DNA of 64,000 nucleotides from Eimeria necatrix (lineage: Eukaryota; Apicomplexa; Conoidasida; Eucoccidiorida; Eimeriidae), in assembly GCF_000499385.1 (NCBI RefSeq), contig NW_013654440.1, positions 1-64,000 on the forward strand, read 5' to 3'. Below are positions 12,801 to 25,033 of the stretch, piece after piece; the first letter of the stretch is position 1; every line of letters starts with the position of its first letter. Under the pieces are notes generated by a model. The model made no database searches. It was given only the letters and a program-made list of their open reading frames with translations, and had not been told where the DNA came from. The translations under genes were made by a program, and so were the position numbers.

Positions 12801-15800
12801 CTTTGGAGACGTAGGCAAAATTCTACAGTATTCACGTTTAAATCGCCTGTGTTTTGTAACACTGGTTAATTACAGCAGCCATAGACGTGTTTTCGCTTGC
12901 CGACAGTCACACTAAAAGCTGTAGTCGGAATCTAGCTAGTCTGGACAGTCATCTGTGATTGATCTGTTGACTCCAGGAGGTGCAGGACAGGGCCTTGCAG
13001 ATTAGAGAGGAGGAAAGAGCAATCATTCGAGCACACCTTGGTAAACGGGAAAAGAAGGTGCAGGTCTCAACAGCTGAAGACACGGCTGCGAAGGAATACA
13101 GAAAGCTGGTGGCTCTGTTTGTTCCCTTCATTCTCTTCTTTTCATTGGGAATTTGCTTCCTCTGTGACACCCCACTCGTTCACCGCGAATTTAGGAAATC
13201 TATAGAGCAAATTATGCAGCCGTTCAGCACAACCGACCCCTTTATGACCCGCGACGCCAATGTTAAGGCTCCTCCCGTATGGATGGCGTCTCACTCGGAA
13301 TGCAACCCGACGCCCAAGTCTTTTCCTGCCAACCAGCCGGAAGTGAGTCGCTGGTGGAGGAGCTCAAAAAAGCTGTAGCAAGCCCTGAGGGACTGATTAC
13401 TTCAAGGGAGCAGGCGCTCATGCTGCTGCTGTCTGTGCGTGCGTGCGGTGTCACTGTGCCTTTTTTTCAGGGCGTAAAACGTTTTATTCCAATCACTAGT
13501 GTCAGATCCATCGCGGGTGTCTATGATTGGCTAGAGCAGGTTTTAGCTGGTCAAATTTTGAACGCTGCCTACAATTTGCCGTCGACGACAAACGCTATTC
13601 CCCTCGCAAACCCAGGGGCGTTGCTGCTGTTGACACGAGTAAATTTGGAGTGTCAAACGTTCGAAAAATGTGAGTCGTACGTAAACTACTCCTTTATTGC
13701 ATCAGTGTTCAACTGAAGATTTCGTTCCAGTGATTTTGGGGCGGACGCTAGCCGCTGAAAGTGATGTACGCAGTTGCCCGCTCTGATGGTCTCGCGGCTA
13801 AGTGGTTGTGAAGGCTTTTCTTATTGTGTTCTGCTTTTCTTCTGCAGTGAAGGAGGTGTATCCCGTCCGCCGTAAGCGAACAACCTTCCGCAATTTGACC
13901 ACTGACGCATATGGAGGGGGAAACTATCGGCCTACACCTGAGCGCGTGTACAGAGTGCCAATATATTTCTCCGGCGACGACCCTCCAACGACATCCGTGA
14001 GCAATGAAAACAGCTCTGGAACACGAAACCGCCGAAGGCTGTCTGCAGAGGCTGAAGCCCCTCAGCCCACGACTGCAAGACGCCTCTCCGTGGATTCCTT
14101 AATAGACATCACGCAGGCTAGCGATACGCACTGGACAGCGGCAGATTTCCAAGAGATATATGTGGGGCCCACGTCAATGAGAACCAAAATGGAGTATCTG
14201 CGGTCTCAAGGCTTTCTAGACTGGCAGCTGGTAGAGTTGCAAGTTGTGTGGATGAGCTACAATGGAGACTCGAGCATGTTTGTCCTCAACAAAGTCAGTG
14301 TCTGGCTGATGCGCCCCTTGTTGGTAGTAATTGAATGCGGCAGGCAGTCGAAGCAGTTGCTTGCCTTGGCATGCCACAGGCACGTCAGTCACAAATCTTT
14401 ACTGTTGGCAGTCAGATGCGTTTGTGGTGTACAGGTCAACGTTAAAATAAACGAAGGGGGCTTGAACACCAGCTTGAAAGTGACGGTTGTCCCGTCTTGG
14501 CATGTTAATCCTGTCGAGACGGGCGTGCGGCCTGAAGTGGTCTTCATGCCATTGGCTCTGGTCTGCTTGCTTGCTTATCTCTGCATGTCGTATGTGTCGG
14601 TGCAAAAGCGGCGTTTGCACCCCATGAACCTCATCATTCTTGACCTGCCACTGGCACTGTCTTTCGTTTGCTGTTGCTTTTTCTTGGTGTGCATGTATAA
14701 TGTTGCATTTGACCCCGGCTGGGCTGATGAGCTGAGCTCGCTGGCCGTAGCGGCTCCAGGAGCCAGCACAGGGCACATACCGAAGTTTGTCCCAGGCCCT
14801 GTGCAGCCATGGCAGTGGCTCCCAGGCAGCTTCAGCAGTAAGCCGCAGGCCACCAGCTCTGCCTCGTGGCAAGAATAGCATGCATTTATATCAAGAATAG
14901 TTTGGAGCTTTACGTAGCCACCAGCTTTTGTCGTACGACCTAGCAGGTTTCCTTTTTTTCTGTTATTGCACCCCATGTTGCGCCTCTGTTCTGCCGCCTT
15001 CTGTACAATATTTGCAGCTCCCACCCGATCTGAGCCGTGTCCTTCTGCCGAGTCCCTCACTCGTTTCCTCCGCCTACAGGAGCACCTTGAGATGATTTCG
15101 CATTACCTTTTCTTCTGCAAAATATGCACTGGCTTGCTGTTCATAATAGCCCTAATTCGTTTTATCACGATGGTCCCCGCCATACCGGAGAGAATGCAAA
15201 GCTTGCGGAAGCTCCTGTCGCACCTTCACGCGGCCAAGATACAAACGGCTTGCACTTTGTGCACACTTTTCAGCTCCTTCCTGTTATTTGCTTTGATTGG
15301 TGAATTGGCACTTAAACAGCTGCGCATTAATGCGCTACAAAGCAGGGAACTAGAGGAGGCATAGTATCAGAACAGATGCCTTTGAGGCTAACGCAGGCAG
15401 GCAGCCTATGTTCAGTTGTGCTTCAGCCTACTGCCGGGCTTAAGTCATCCCATTACCCCAGAGGGCGCGCACTGTGTTCATGCAGTAGATCGAATGAAAT
15501 TCGGACTTATGTATGATGCCGATTGCTCTCTGCAGGCTACTGCGTGTTGGGCGGCACCTATAACGGCTTTTCGAGCTACGCAAACGCGGTTGTGTCTTGT
15601 GTGATGCTGACACAAGCCAAGTGGAACTTCAACTCTGTGATTACTATATCGCAGCAGGGCCGGAACATCGGCTGGCTCTTCGAATTCTTTTCCATCGCAG
15701 TCTGCATGCTTTTCTTTGGATTCATGAATTACATCGTCCTATCCATGATATACGTTCGGTAAACAACCTCTACTTAAAAAGCAGCAGCATCTTTCATCAT

Positions 15801-18095
15801 GCTGCTCGCACAGCGGTTGCTCCATCCCTTACTGAATAATAGAGCAGCATGAGTGCATTTAAGGAATCTTTCGCTGGAAAAAGAGGCCATTAGTTAAGCA
15901 TTAGCAACACTTGCCTACCACCGTCTGTGCGGGCTGCATACCCGCTCACGAGTACACTTGCGTGCTTCTGGAGATACGTATGCACATGTACATCAACACA
16001 TTCCTCTACTTGTTTACTGGTCCCCAGCAGGAGACAGGGTGTTGCGGCTTTCTGCGGCTGGTTTTGCAGCTACGAGTCACTGAAAGCTGAAGAGGTAACG
16101 GAGATGCAGGCGGCGCTGGAGGCGAAATATGGCGTCGTGCCCCGAAAGCGCGTTCCTTTGATGGTTAATGAAACGGTAGTCCTTTACTTTAAGGTGAGAT
16201 TTAAGACAACGATAGGAGAAATATTTGAAATACTTCAATACTTGCAGCAACCCAATGCAAGGATAACATTCCCGCATGTGCCATGTTGTCATGTTGTGTG
16301 TGTATTTCATGTTTCCAGGCCTTCGTGAAGTGTCTTTCACTGCAACAATGGGGTGTTCACCTTGACGAAGGACAGCAGGTGAATACCCACTTTGGAAACC
16401 TGAAGGACGAGTTTTTTATGTCTCTCAGGGACCTTCCACAGTTGACCAAAGAACCAAGAAGTACCCAGGCAAGCAACCTTCCCTTGTCAAATAGTGACAC
16501 TAAGTGAGAACAAGTTTATTTTTGGTTCTTCTTCCCACGCTTTAAGTGGGTCGAGTTCCTACGCGTACGCTACAGGTCCTGTTCATGGTTTTGCTTGCTG
16601 CGATACAGGAATACATAAGCAAGGCTCTGCTCTCCACCCAAATTGTTCGGTTGCAGCAGTGCCTCACGGACATTGAATTTCTGCGTGCGAAGCACTACCT
16701 GATTCTCCGTGACCTTGGAGTCATCGGTAAGAATTCTATGAAGAATTTCTGGGATTGCTTAAACGATGAAGGCGCGACGCAGGACTTGACCATGTAGTAT
16801 TTCTGATTCGTAGTTAATGTTGGTTAGAGTGCTGTCAGTATTTCTTCCATTGTTGCCTTTTTTGCAGCGGAGCAAATGAAGATTCTCCGAAAGATCACCA
16901 GGAGACAGGGAAGATACGTAGCGGGGGTGGAAGCCGCCATACAACATGTGAACAATCAGATTGAGGAGGTGCAGGCACGGAAGGAGTTCATTTCGTTCTA
17001 CTTGCTGCAAGACCCTATGCATGCAAGACAGCAGCTGGAGCAGAACCAGCTGCTTGATCTCGGGATGGACATTGGGCTGAACGCAGCAAGAAGGGCAGTT
17101 GGTAAGCATTGTCATCGACACTTGCGGATTTGTTATGATAGAAACAATAGGCTTGGTCGCCGCTGCCGTCACGAAAATTCACGTAACAAATTCTTCACGT
17201 GCAGAGTAGTGTTGATTATTATTTGCTTGCAGTTGATCCACGCGCGTATATTCCTGAGTCCCGCCTGGACATAACTCAGTGGGAAGACCTGGAGCGTAGG
17301 GAACGAGCCATAGAGCAACGGCAGCGTCACCTGAAGGACAATACGCCTCCGCCAAGTCTCCATGCTGCCCGCAAGAAACAAATGAAGAAAGACCAGCCTG
17401 CAGTAGAGAGCCCTACGCTGCTGCCTCAGGCACCGCTAAGCCCACGCGTCGGCATAGCAGGCCTGGGGACCTCCCCGTCAGCTCCACGCCGCCAGACTGT
17501 CGTGCCTATCCCAGGGGAGCCTCCATGGAAAGCATTCGTCTGTCCGCAACCAGACAGGCCTTCCAGCCCTGCGAGAGAAGAGTCGGCGGATAGTGACGAA
17601 GAGGATGACTGGGACACTTTGAGGCAGCAGTACGGCGGAACTCACCAGGGAACGTTCGAGCTGCGAGAGAAGGGCGGTGAAATAGTTCTGGTGAAGCCGT
17701 TCCCCGAAGCGCCAACGGAGGGGCTGCCCATGGCCACCATAACGCAGCCTCGCAGGCGCCCGCGGCGATCCTCAGTCAAGGCTTCCGATTCTGAGAAAGC
17801 AGATGCAGCGTCTCCGTCACCTCGGGCTTCTGTGGCGCCGCCCCCAGCAGCAAGCCCCGCTGCGGGCGCAAGTTCGCCGGTTCCGGTAACAGACTTCTTC
17901 AACGAGGACGAGGGCCCAAGGCCCAAGACAAACGCTCCAGAAATTGCGGAACAGAGAGAAAGAGAAACCAAGGTGCGGCAAAGACCGCCACCGCCCAGGA
18001 AACAGGACAGCCGAAGGGCAAGCGTTAGTCTGCCAACCTTTGAAGCAGGTGGCAAGGAATTTAGGATGCTGCCCCGAAACAGAAGGAAGAAGTAA
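9812..18095 (+). CDS. Polycystin (TRPP/PKD2-like) cation channel with two complete six-TM modules
   Basis: About 19 exons encode roughly 1,700 aa. Proposed exons: 9812-10409, 10549-~10780, ~10892-11072, 11423-~11592, 11803-12006, 12263-12490, 12645-~12689, 12782-~12811, 12977-13342, 13471-13669, 13848-14293, 14435-14837, 15018-15299, 15536-15758, 16070-16193, 16319-~16460, 16609-16726, 16868-17101 and 17233-18095. Phase was checked for 10409/10549, 12006/12263, 12490/12645 and every junction from 13669 to 15536. Module 1 has S1 (about 9,950-10,020), a luminal polycystin domain, S2 (10,960-11,045), S3 (11,480-11,555), S4-S5 (11,815-12,006), a pore loop (QNFGSSIFYTVCSSFG) and S6 (12,350-12,430). 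Module 2 has S1 (13,115-13,175), the polycystin domain with a Cys pair (ECQTFEKC), S2/S3 (14,540-14,710), S4-S5 (15,090-15,299), a pore (GGTYNGFSSYANAVV) and S6 (15,655-15,755). The roughly 480-aa tail is helical, then Pro/Ser/Arg-rich. Neither pore has the acidic residue of the PKD2 LGD filter. A Toxoplasma relative (TRPPL-2 type) is likely. Confidence 0.85.
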
Positions 18096-20063
18096 ACTGC
18101 GATGTGTTTTTATTGACGCATTTGGGAGGCAAAATGCCTCTATTTGTGCGCCTAGATTCATTCAACTCGTGTCGCGCTGCTCCACGCGAAGTTTACAGAG
18201 GTGCCATGGAAAAGTAGCACGGGAAAGACTTCACGTGTGTGCTGATACACTAAATGCAGTGGCTAGTTCATTGGAAACAGTACAGCAGCGAGTGAATTTC
18301 AACGAACTATCTTCCCTACATAGTGTAGAAAAGAGGGAGTTCGTGTTTGAGTGGCAACTGGGACTGGAGGTGACAAAATTAAGCGTGCTAGCTTTTCTGT
18401 GTGTAACATATCCGAATACATGATGATGGTAATGGCGGGAGTTTGCAGGGCTCAAAAGGGTCTTTCGTTTGCGGCCAATTGCGCTTGAATTCATGGCTCT
18501 GCTTGTGTATACGAGAAGAAGTGAAGGCAGTTGGCCGAGGAATTAAGAAAGCTGTGAATGCTAGGGAGATTCACACAGCGGACCACGGAGGCCTTGCCAG
18601 AGCTGTGATTGCCACCGGTCTCTGGGCGCTGCCTTTCTCTTAATTTTGATTGCCTTTCTTGTCTACCAAGCCACCGAAGAACAACACGGGCCAAGAAGCC
18701 CTACAAGGCAAAGATCAGCTCTCAAACTATCTGAGCAAAGGCTGATCCCCAGCGAAGCCTTACGTCAAAAGAATGATGCATGTTAAATAGTGAGCGGGGC
18801 AGTGAAGACGATGACTGCAATGTAGGAACCAATCATTGTTCGTCAGAACAGGCCTACGGCCTACGCACGACTCGTGCTTCTTCTGAAGGGCTCTTCAGTG
18901 CTTAAAAAGCGAGCTACGCAAAAGAGCAAATGTGCCCAAGACTTATCTATCAGTCGCCGTGGCTTAGCTCTTGAGCTTTTACATTAGCAACCCTGTGTGG
19001 GCGTTTCCATAAGACGCTCGCGACACCTGTGAGGCCGTGCCTCAGCGTAGCATTTGTGCGCGTGAAACACAAAGCGTGGCCACCTTGTGGTGGGTTATGA
19101 GTAAGATATAATTGGATGGATCCTACAATGCGAAAAAATATCTGAGAGCAAGATGGGTTTGAGTCATGCTTCTTCGAGTCTGCAATGCGTTGCGTGTTCT
19201 GAATTCTGTTTCACACCGGAGCAGCACGGCGGAGTTTCAAATCCTACAAATCTACTCTTCAGGCTGTTTTTGTTGTCCTCTAATTCGGAAAATAGTCTGT
19301 TTCCGTGTGGGGTCACCTCACCGCTTTGAATAGTACTGGCATGCCAATTCTTTTAAAGTCAGTCCCTGCCGCTGCCGGAGATTTGTGATTATTGTCGCAA
19401 AGCGACATAGAATGATACAAGAGAAGCAACACTGGAGAAACAGTGTAGCGCTAAAAGCTTTGAAAAAGCCATTGACCAGCTCTTTCAGCAAGTGAGCACG
19501 GGCTGATCCTTTGTGAAGAAGCCCTATGCCAAACGAATGATGCATGCTAAACGACAATGATGTTAAAGCCGAATAAGTGCCTAATCGTCATGAAGCTACT
19601 TTTTACTCCGTTGCAAGCTCTATTATAGTGCAGTTAGCCTCTAGGCACTTGTTATTCCGGAATTGTCTTAAGAGCTACCACCACTCGACAGGCGTCCACA
19701 ACGGTTTCATTGGGTATTTTTTCTTTCGTCTATTCACCGGCACACACTGCAGACAACTGCATCAATTTTTTATTTTTTCCTTCATGCTTCTCCGTTTTGG
19801 GGAGTCTTCGATGGTGAAGCGATCTTTCAGTTCATCCCCGCCTTTTTGGTCAGTAATCACATGCAGCTGAGCGAACGCGCTATTCCTCCATCAATGAGAA
19901 GCATCTGAAGCGTTTCATGCATGGCTTTTGAGCTTCTGTAGAAAGCCGTGGCCTAACTTTTTCCCCAGTGAGCACGGCAGCTCCATGGAGCAAGAAGTGG
20001 CATGGCCCGAAGAGTATAGGACGGGGCACTGCAGGTCATAGCTGGTGAGTGGAATTCAGTGAA
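18096..20063. other. Intergenic region with a dispersed repeat
   Basis: No coding region could be supported. The region holds two diverged copies of a repeat of about 85 bp, listed separately. A minus-strand frame at 18,491-18,694 and a plus-strand frame at 18,443-18,643 overlap but show no family resemblance. Confidence 0.5.
18709..19555 (+). repeat. Two diverged direct copies of an ~85-bp dispersed repeat
   Basis: Copy 1 (about 18,709-18,790) and copy 2 (about 19,470-19,555) share the order CAGCTCT..., GCTGATCC, GAAGCC and GAATGATGCATG followed by TTAAA or CTAAA. Several substitutions and small indels separate them. They lie in direct orientation about 760 bp apart. No open frame or terminal structure suggests an intact mobile element. 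Confidence 0.6.
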
Positions 20064-20961
20064 ATGGCAAAGCGCAAGACCTTTAATTCGGTGGAGGCGC
20101 AGCCGTCCTCTCCCTTTTGGCACCCAGCGGGGGGAAACTCCGTTTGGTGGCGGCACTACGGCGCAGCTTCGAACCAGCTGTACAGCCAGTGTGCGGCTAA
20201 GAGGGGCGCAGCAGCGAGGGCCGATTGCTGCCACTTGTACAACTTGCATGCCTCGCAAGCCGTCTTCCGCTTGCCGACTTGCTGCAGAGTCGGCGGCGCC
20301 GTTCCCGGCGAAGCTGAAGGCGCCGAGGCCCGCGAAAAGTGCCAGTGCAGCCGCGTCGCCATTTTCGACCTTGACGGCACACTCATAACAACTCGCAGCG
20401 GCAAAAAGTTTCCCACTTCCGCGCAAGATTGGAAGCTTCTCTTCGACCCGCACGTGCGGGCGAAGCTCCAGCGGCTGCACGAGCTCGTGAGCGCAGGAGC
20501 TCAGAGATCTCCCTCTCTTTGCATGCCGTTAAAGTCTTAGAGAACAGTTGGCAAGAATTCCGTAACTTTGCTGTTATTTGGTGCACATGCTGCTGCCATT
20601 TCATCTTTTGTGCAAATTTGCTCCTGTTTTTGCCGCGTAAGCTGTGCGGAGGTTTCTTGCACTTGAGTTCAATTTGAAACTGGCTGATGGCGTTTTGCTG
20701 TGATTGCTGCTGGCGGCTGCTGACGAGGGCACTGACAGGCTGTGGGTGTCTCTTTCAGGGCTATTCCATTTTTATTCTGTCGAACCAACTGGGCGTGGCC
20801 GTTGGCCACGTGTCGCTGGAAGAGATAACCAGCAAAGTTGACGGAGTCCAGCAGGCGCTGGCGGTGCCTCTGACTGCCTGTCTTTGCTGCTGCGACGACC
20901 TCTACAGGAAGCCCCGGCCCACGGCCGGGGCCTTCATTTTCAAAAACTTGCTTCCCCTGCT

Positions 20962-20993
<32 letters not shown>

Positions 20994-21922
20994 TTGCAGC
21001 TGCAGCCAGCGAGGACTGCAAGTATCCGCGCGTGTTCTACGTGGGCGACGCCGCGGGGCGGCCGGGCGACCACAGCGCTGCGGACTTGAAGTTCGCGTTG
21101 AATGCTGGAATTCGATTTTTCACTCCTGAGGAGTTCTTCGAAGAAAAGGCTGCGCCGCTGCTGCCGCTGCTGAGCCGCAGAGCAAGTGAGGGGAAGCAGC
21201 AGCTTCTGGGGGGCGGCGAGGGGAGCCTGGGGAGTGCGGGGAAGCGGAAAGCAAGCGAAGTTGCTGCAGCGGCCTTCGACCCCTGCGAGCTGCTGAAGGG
21301 CGAGGCTCAGCCTCACAAGAAGAGCGCCACTGACACGGAAACTTGCACTGAGGCAAAGGCCCCTGCGCAGGAGCTGGTCGTCCTCATAGGGGCCCCGGGC
21401 AGCGGCAAGAGCACTCTGGTGGAGAAGCTGTTTCCAGGGCACGGCGTCGTGCGCCAGGACGATCTGAAGACGAAGGCGAAGTGCGAGGAGCTCTGCGCGA
21501 GGCTCCTTCGAGAGGGAAGAAGTGTGGCGATAGACCGGCAGAACGCCACCAAAGAAGACCGCCAGGTGTTCATACAGCTGGCGAAGCAACACGCCCCCGG
21601 CTGCGCAGTCCGCGGCCTCGCGCTGCTCTGGCCGAAGGAAGTTTGCCTCCACTTGGGGCAGTTCCGCAGCCTGGCGGCCGCGCTGAGGGCTCGAGCTGCT
21701 GCAGGCGCTGCTGCAGCGCCGGCGCAGTCTGCCTCTCGCTTTCGGCTGGCGAAAGTGCCGAAAGTGGTGGTGAATTCGTTCTACGCGAAGGTGGAGCCGC
21801 CCACGCTGGAGGAGGGCTTCGGCTCGGTGGAAATCCTCCAAGACGTCGCCAGGGACTTTCTCCTGCACAACGACTTCGTCTCCGATGAAGAAAGACGCAT
21901 ATTTGCCTCCTTCTTAGACTGA
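20064..21922 (+). CDS. PNKP: Polynucleotide kinase 3'-phosphatase (PNKP), 528 aa
   Basis: The enzyme prepares damaged DNA ends for ligation by removing 3'-phosphates and phosphorylating 5'-hydroxyls, mainly in single-strand-break and base-excision repair. Two exons, 20064-20486 and 20759-21922, join in phase 0 with GTGAGC and TTTCAG sites. The HAD-type phosphatase has [10 protein letters not shown] at residues 101-110 (nucleophile Asp102, acid Asp104), then [18 protein letters not shown] and FYVGDAAGR...[10 protein letters not shown]. The kinase has the P-loop GAPGSGKST at about 352-360 and DRQNAT where the family has its phosphoryl-acceptor loop. The N-terminal ~95 residues do not look like the FHA domain of animal PNKP, as in other short eukaryotic forms. 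A poly-Gln tract (about 20,961-20,991) interrupts the phosphatase domain between the RKP and YVGD motifs. All catalytic motifs are intact. Confidence 0.93.
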
Positions 21923-23572
21923 CTCGAAGGGCTCTGCAGCGAGGGCCCCCAGCTTCCCGCACTCTGTCGCTGTTGCTGGGCAGTTCTGTTCAGGCGGGCG
22001 GGGCTGCCCGCCCCGGTGGCTTTCAGACAGCTGAGTTGCCTCTGCACTGTGCGGCGCGCGGCAGCAAAACTCTTCTATTCCGTTTCCGCGCTGCTGTGTG
22101 GAGTGGAGCAGCAGAGAGCTCAGCCCGAACACAAGACAAACTTGAACTCGGAACCTTAACGTGGGCGGCGTGTCATGCTTTGGAAGTAGAATGCGATTTA
22201 GTGGGGCCAGTGCATTTTGATGGATTCTCTTTTCACATGGATATCGTGTTGCTGCTGTCTTGCAGGCTGTGCTAAAGAACCAGCCCTAACAGCCTACAGG
22301 CCACAGACACAGTGATGTTTGAAGTCTTAGGAGCTGCGGTGGTTACAGCAGCAAAGGAGGGGAATGTGGCACATGGAGAACGTAGCTACGGGTTAAGGTA
22401 GTCACCTCAGGCGTTTGTGTGGGGCTCTTAGAGAGGTCGACGCTCTTCGCCCGCATTGCTGTGTCTGGGGTACTGCTTAGATGAGCTCTCTTGCCCTCCT
22501 TCACACTGTCATCACGTTTTTGCCACATTTTGACTGTTTTTGGTGTCTCTCGTGTCCTTTTGTTTGCCTTTGTGGGAGTTTACATCATCAGTGGCCGCGT
22601 CACGACCTGCGCACACCGAGTGCTGCGCTCTGACCAGATGTTGAGGAGAACAGGGCTCCTGCCGGCCTTTTTGGTACTATGAATCATGACGCGATAAACT
22701 TCAATTTGGCTTAAGAGTTTCGATGTAGTAAAAGTTAGTGCAACACACGTAGTTACCGGCTGGAAGGCTCTCCTGCGCAAGTGCTCGCCTAAAGGGCAGC
22801 AGTGGCTGTTTCCGGGGGACGCCGCAAACCTAAGCTGATCCTTCATAGTTAATCGTTATAGAGCGTTAATTGAGATTAGAATTCAGGAAACCTATGCTAC
22901 AATTAAACAGCAGGCCAACAGACCTGCTCACGCTCCGCACCGTTCCGAGTTCTGGGACGAGCTTTTTGTGCAGTGCTTTGCATCTTAGTAAAATCCCGGT
23001 TTCACGTTGCCTCAAGGAGTAAGCAGCGTTCAAAAAATATTAAGTAGACTATGAATGGAGTTAATCGGCTTGATATTGTTAATCACTAGGTCCACTGCCC
23101 GATGGCCCACACAAAGCCACGAGTCAACGTCAGCAGTTAGCCCGGTTACGAAGGCCATGCGCAGCACATGGATCTGAGAGTAGAGTTGTATCTGCTGAGA
23201 GAGAAAGAATACCGTGTTTTTTAAAGAGCGCTCTAGCTATGTGGTTGTAATTTGTCCATTGTAGTGCCAGGCACTACACTTCGCCAGCTTCGCTCAGTGC
23301 CCCCTCGACGTGATTCCGTTGAGGCGAGACCCGAGTCATCAAAGGAACCCGATGGAGGGTCTTTCTTACCACCGTTTTCATTGTATTACGATTCATTCAT
23401 TTATAGCAGCTGCTCTTTGAAGCCGGCCTTGAGCCCGGTACGTGGTTAAGGGGCTCCCTGGGCTGAGCCACGCCTGGCCAGTTGACGCAGTCCATTGTTT
23501 TGCCGCAGAGTGTACTGCTGGAGAGTTGCCAGTGGATGTTTCCAGCGGCTCACAAGCACGTTCGGCTCAAAG
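21923..23572. other. Intergenic region with no supported gene
   Basis: No frame here shows family resemblance. A short plus-strand frame at about 23,252-23,449 followed by GTACGT could be a 5' exon of the next gene, but its acceptor partner was not established. No RNA gene or repeat array was seen. Confidence 0.45.
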
Positions 23573-24986
23573 ATGCCATTTAGGTTCTCACTAAGGCGGC
23601 CAGTGGCCAGCCGAAAAGTAAGCCAGCAGTCTGGCACCGATTTGAGGGGCTCGAAGGACCAACTCAGCTTAGTTGAAGAGCGCAACGATGAGCAATGCGG
23701 GCAAACTGATGCTACAAACGGCCCCAACAACGCCGTCCTGAGGACTTCCGTAGCTCATGCAGCTTCCCCAGCAGCCACTATGGAGTCCCGGCCATCTTCG
23801 TTTCTGAGGCGAACTCTGTCGAGCCTCTCCATGAGAGTCATGCCGAAGATGCGGTCGGATAGCAGCAAAGGTTCGCGCGAACGGGCACAAATGGGCTTGA
23901 ATAGCGACGTGCGCTCAGATCAACTGTCCGGGGGAATACGGCCAGGAGTGGAAGCGCCTAACCCAGCAGATCTTGAGCACACAAGAAGAGGATTCCACAG
24001 CTTACGCCAGCGGTTTCACGCAGCCTATCACCCTCTCCCCGGCAGAGTTCTTGGGGGGCAGGATGGCACAAGTGAACACGCCCTGCACATGCCAATCCCC
24101 TTGCGGCACCTTCATTTGCCGCACATTCTTGAGGGGCGGCTGCACCACTCTTCCCACCCTATTGGGCTCACCAGCGCAGACCAAGAAGCTGAAGTCATGC
24201 AGATGCTTCAGAACGCCGCGAATCACGCAAAGAGGATCATCCAGACGGCAAAGAGTGAACGCGAAACGCTAAGGGACAGAGCGCGGGAAGAAGCCGAAGA
24301 AGAAATAAGAGCTCTTAGGTGAGTTTCCACATGGAGGTTTGCAGCTATTCCTCAGCTAGTTCTATCTTCTGTGAACGACAGTGGGTTTTTCAAGAAGGGC
24401 TTCCTAGTGCAGAATTTTCGCGCTAGTTCCTCTTTCATTTACAGGCAAGGCCTCATTCTAGTTTCTGCGCCTTGGGCGTATCGGTTAAATGCAGGCAGGC
24501 GCTCGAAGAAGAAAGCTTGCGAGCTGAGGAGAGCATCAATGGCGCAGATCTCATCCGCTTGGCAACCAAGGACGAAGATGAACGAATGCGCCAACTGGTA
24601 GAGTGCTCTGCGGAAAGGATGGCAGGCGCTGTCACCCTATGCGTTGGTGCGTTCCTCCGAGGGGACTAGAACAGTCAGAAACGTCGAGCCGCTGCTGCGC
24701 GGTTTCTGGTTCCCAAATCGAATGCTGCGACACGCTGTGCATCGCACTACTCTCCGAACAGTATGATTTATTTCAAAAGCACTGCCTACATAGCTGTAAT
24801 GTGGCAAGCCCGCGTAATTTGCTTTTGCCTACTCTTCACTAAGAATTGTCAGTTTCCTCTGCAGATCATGTTTTGAACGTGGATACAACGCTCGCTCCAG
24901 AACGCCGAGATGCGCTTCGCCATTTGTGCGTTCACGTTTTACACAGATCACCCACTGCATTCCCCCTTTATAATAGCTGCCATTGA
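23573..24986 (+). CDS. V-type proton ATPase subunit G homologue with long N-terminal extension
   Basis: Subunit G is the helical peripheral-stalk partner of subunit E in the vacuolar H+-ATPase. The diagnostic part spans the end of exon 1 and exon 2: EVMQMLQNAANHAKRIIQTA, then a charged helix, then ATKDEDERMRQL and VECSAERMAGAVTLCV. This matches the LLQAE...ARKRK...EEAQAEIE layout of subunit G and its short hydrophobic C-terminal helix. Exons are 23573-24318, 24495-24646 and 24865-24986, with GTGAGT and AG sites and consistent phase. Known subunits are about 115-125 aa. Here the same frame is open for about 200 Ser/Arg-rich codons upstream (ATG 23573). That is either a genuine extension or an upstream intron ending at CTCACCAG near 24,172. 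The third exon may instead splice at 24,928 into the exon at 25,034. Confidence 0.65.
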
Positions 24987-25033
24987 AGTATGGAAGATGG
25001 ATGCAGTTTGACTATGCTTATGCTTGTGCTCAG

